Below are positions 5,417-6,061 of a stretch of 6,061 nt of DNA, piece after piece. How positions within the stretch are numbered: position 1 is the stretch's first letter; every line of letters begins with the position of its first letter. The stretch lies in NCBI GenBank assembly GCA_900552365.1, contig URZP01000082.1, forward strand, positions 1 to 6,061. The letters are read 5' to 3'. The translations under genes and the position numbers were made by a program. Source of the DNA: an uncultured Coriobacteriaceae bacterium (GTDB taxonomy: Bacteria; Actinomycetota; Coriobacteriia; Coriobacteriales; Eggerthellaceae). The notes below the pieces were generated by a model. It was not told the DNA's origin, ran no database searches, and saw only the letters and a list, made by a program, of their open reading frames with translations.

Positions 5417-6061
5417 TTACTTGATATGGCCAATGAAGTCCTTGGTACGGGTTGACTTCGGGTTGTCGAACACCTCGGCAGGACTGCCCTCTTCGACGAT
5501 CACGCCGTTCTCCATGAAGATGACGCGGTCGGCGACTTCACGGGCGAAGCCCATCTCGTGCGTAACGACGACCATGGTCATGCCGCCTTCCGCGAGCTCA
5601 CGCATAACATCCAAAACACCGCGAACCAACTCGGGGTCAAGAGCAGACGTAGCCTCGTCGAACAGCATGACATGGGGATCCATCGCCAAAGCGCGGGCGA
5701 TGGCAACGCGCTGTTGCTGACCGCCCGAAAGCTGGCCGGGAAGGAAGTCGGCGCGATTGGCAAGGCCAACGCGCTCAAGCTGCTTGATGGCAATGGCCTC
5801 GGCTTCCTCTGCAGAACGCTTGAGAACCTTGCGCTGCGCAAGCATGACGTTCTTTTTCGCGCTGAGATGCGGGAAAAGATTGAACTGCTGAAACACCATG
5901 CCAACATGCTCGCGAAGCTTGTCGACGTTGGTAGACGGACCGGTGATCTCCTCGCCCTCGATGAAAATGTGACCACCCGTCGGCTTTTCAAGAAGGTTGA
6001 TACAGCGCAGCATCGTAGACTTGCCCGAGCCCGAGGGGCCCAAAACGACAACAACCTCGCC
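5417..6061 (-). CDS. Polar amino-acid ABC transporter ATP-binding protein, GlnQ type (5' end outside window)
   Basis: This is the cytoplasmic ATPase that powers a binding-protein-dependent importer of polar amino acids. There are 214 residues visible and the frame is still open at the right edge; the family's usual length of about 240-250 means some 25-35 N-terminal residues are missing. Walker A GPSGSGKST lies at 6014-6040. The Q-loop follows in GMVFQQFNLFPHL, which is characteristic of the GlnQ/HisP/ArtP group. The ABC signature is LSGGQQQR, with LSGGQ at 5717-5731. Walker B is VMLFDEATSALDPE with the catalytic Glu. The H-loop His is in VVVTHEMGFA. The C-terminus lacks the long regulatory extension of MetN or of sugar-type ATPases. 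Permease and substrate-binding protein are expected upstream, beyond the right edge. The substrate within the polar amino-acid group cannot be decided. The gene converges on the unknown gene at 4859-5314. Confidence 0.93.
   Translation of the reverse strand, partial: GEVVVVLGPSGSGKSTMLRCINLLEKPTGGHIFIEGEEITGPSTNVDKLREHVGMVFQQFNLFPHLSAKKNVMLAQRKVLKRSAEEAEAIAIKQLERVGLANRADFLPGQLSGGQQQRVAIARALAMDPHVMLFDEATSALDPELVRGVLDVMRELAEGGMTMVVVTHEMGFAREVADRVIFMENGVIVEEGSPAEVFDNPKSTRTKDFIGHIK

Overview
The window reads as ordinary chromosomal DNA from a moderately GC-rich Gram-positive-type anaerobe. It carries a [NiFe]-hydrogenase maturase (HypE), a nickel-responsive regulator (NikR), a clostridial-type 2[4Fe-4S] ferredoxin, a 14-segment DHA2 drug exporter and strong AGGAG ribosome-binding sites. 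I favour the Coriobacteriia/Eggerthellaceae (gut Actinomycetota), but that placement rests on general character and not on a decisive marker.

Layout. 1-640 (+): C-terminal part of a LysR-type regulator, cut by the left edge, followed by a terminator. 846-2258 (+): complete DHA2-family MFS efflux pump with a very strong terminator. 2360-2393: a second perfect hairpin in the convergent gap. 2427-2615 (-): 62-residue ferredoxin with its own predicted promoter and a leader of about 115 nt. 4760 down to 2865 (-): a compact operon, transcribed in the order unknown 84-residue helical protein, NikR, HypE. 4859-5314 (+): unknown protein of about 151 residues, divergent from the operon. 5417-6061 (-): GlnQ-type amino-acid ABC transporter ATPase, cut by the right edge. 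No tRNA, rRNA, CRISPR, insertion sequence or phage element was seen. No gene-free stretch exceeds 300 bases.

How the genes fit together. The core is a nickel/hydrogenase module. NikR senses nickel, and HypE makes the thiocyanate that becomes the cyanide ligands of the [NiFe] active site. The small upstream protein is co-transcribed with both, so a metal-related role is a reasonable guess. The low-potential ferredoxin downstream of hypE could serve the same electron economy but has its own promoter. The LysR/MFS pair and the ABC ATPase look like unrelated neighbours.

The most notable point is the NikR protein. It keeps all four nickel ligands of the regulatory fold but adds a C-terminal tail with 12 histidines in 34 residues. 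Such tails are usual on nickel-storage proteins such as HypB, UreE and SlyD, not on E. coli-type NikR. The divergent promoter of this operon also holds an imperfect dyad that overlaps a predicted extended -10 element.
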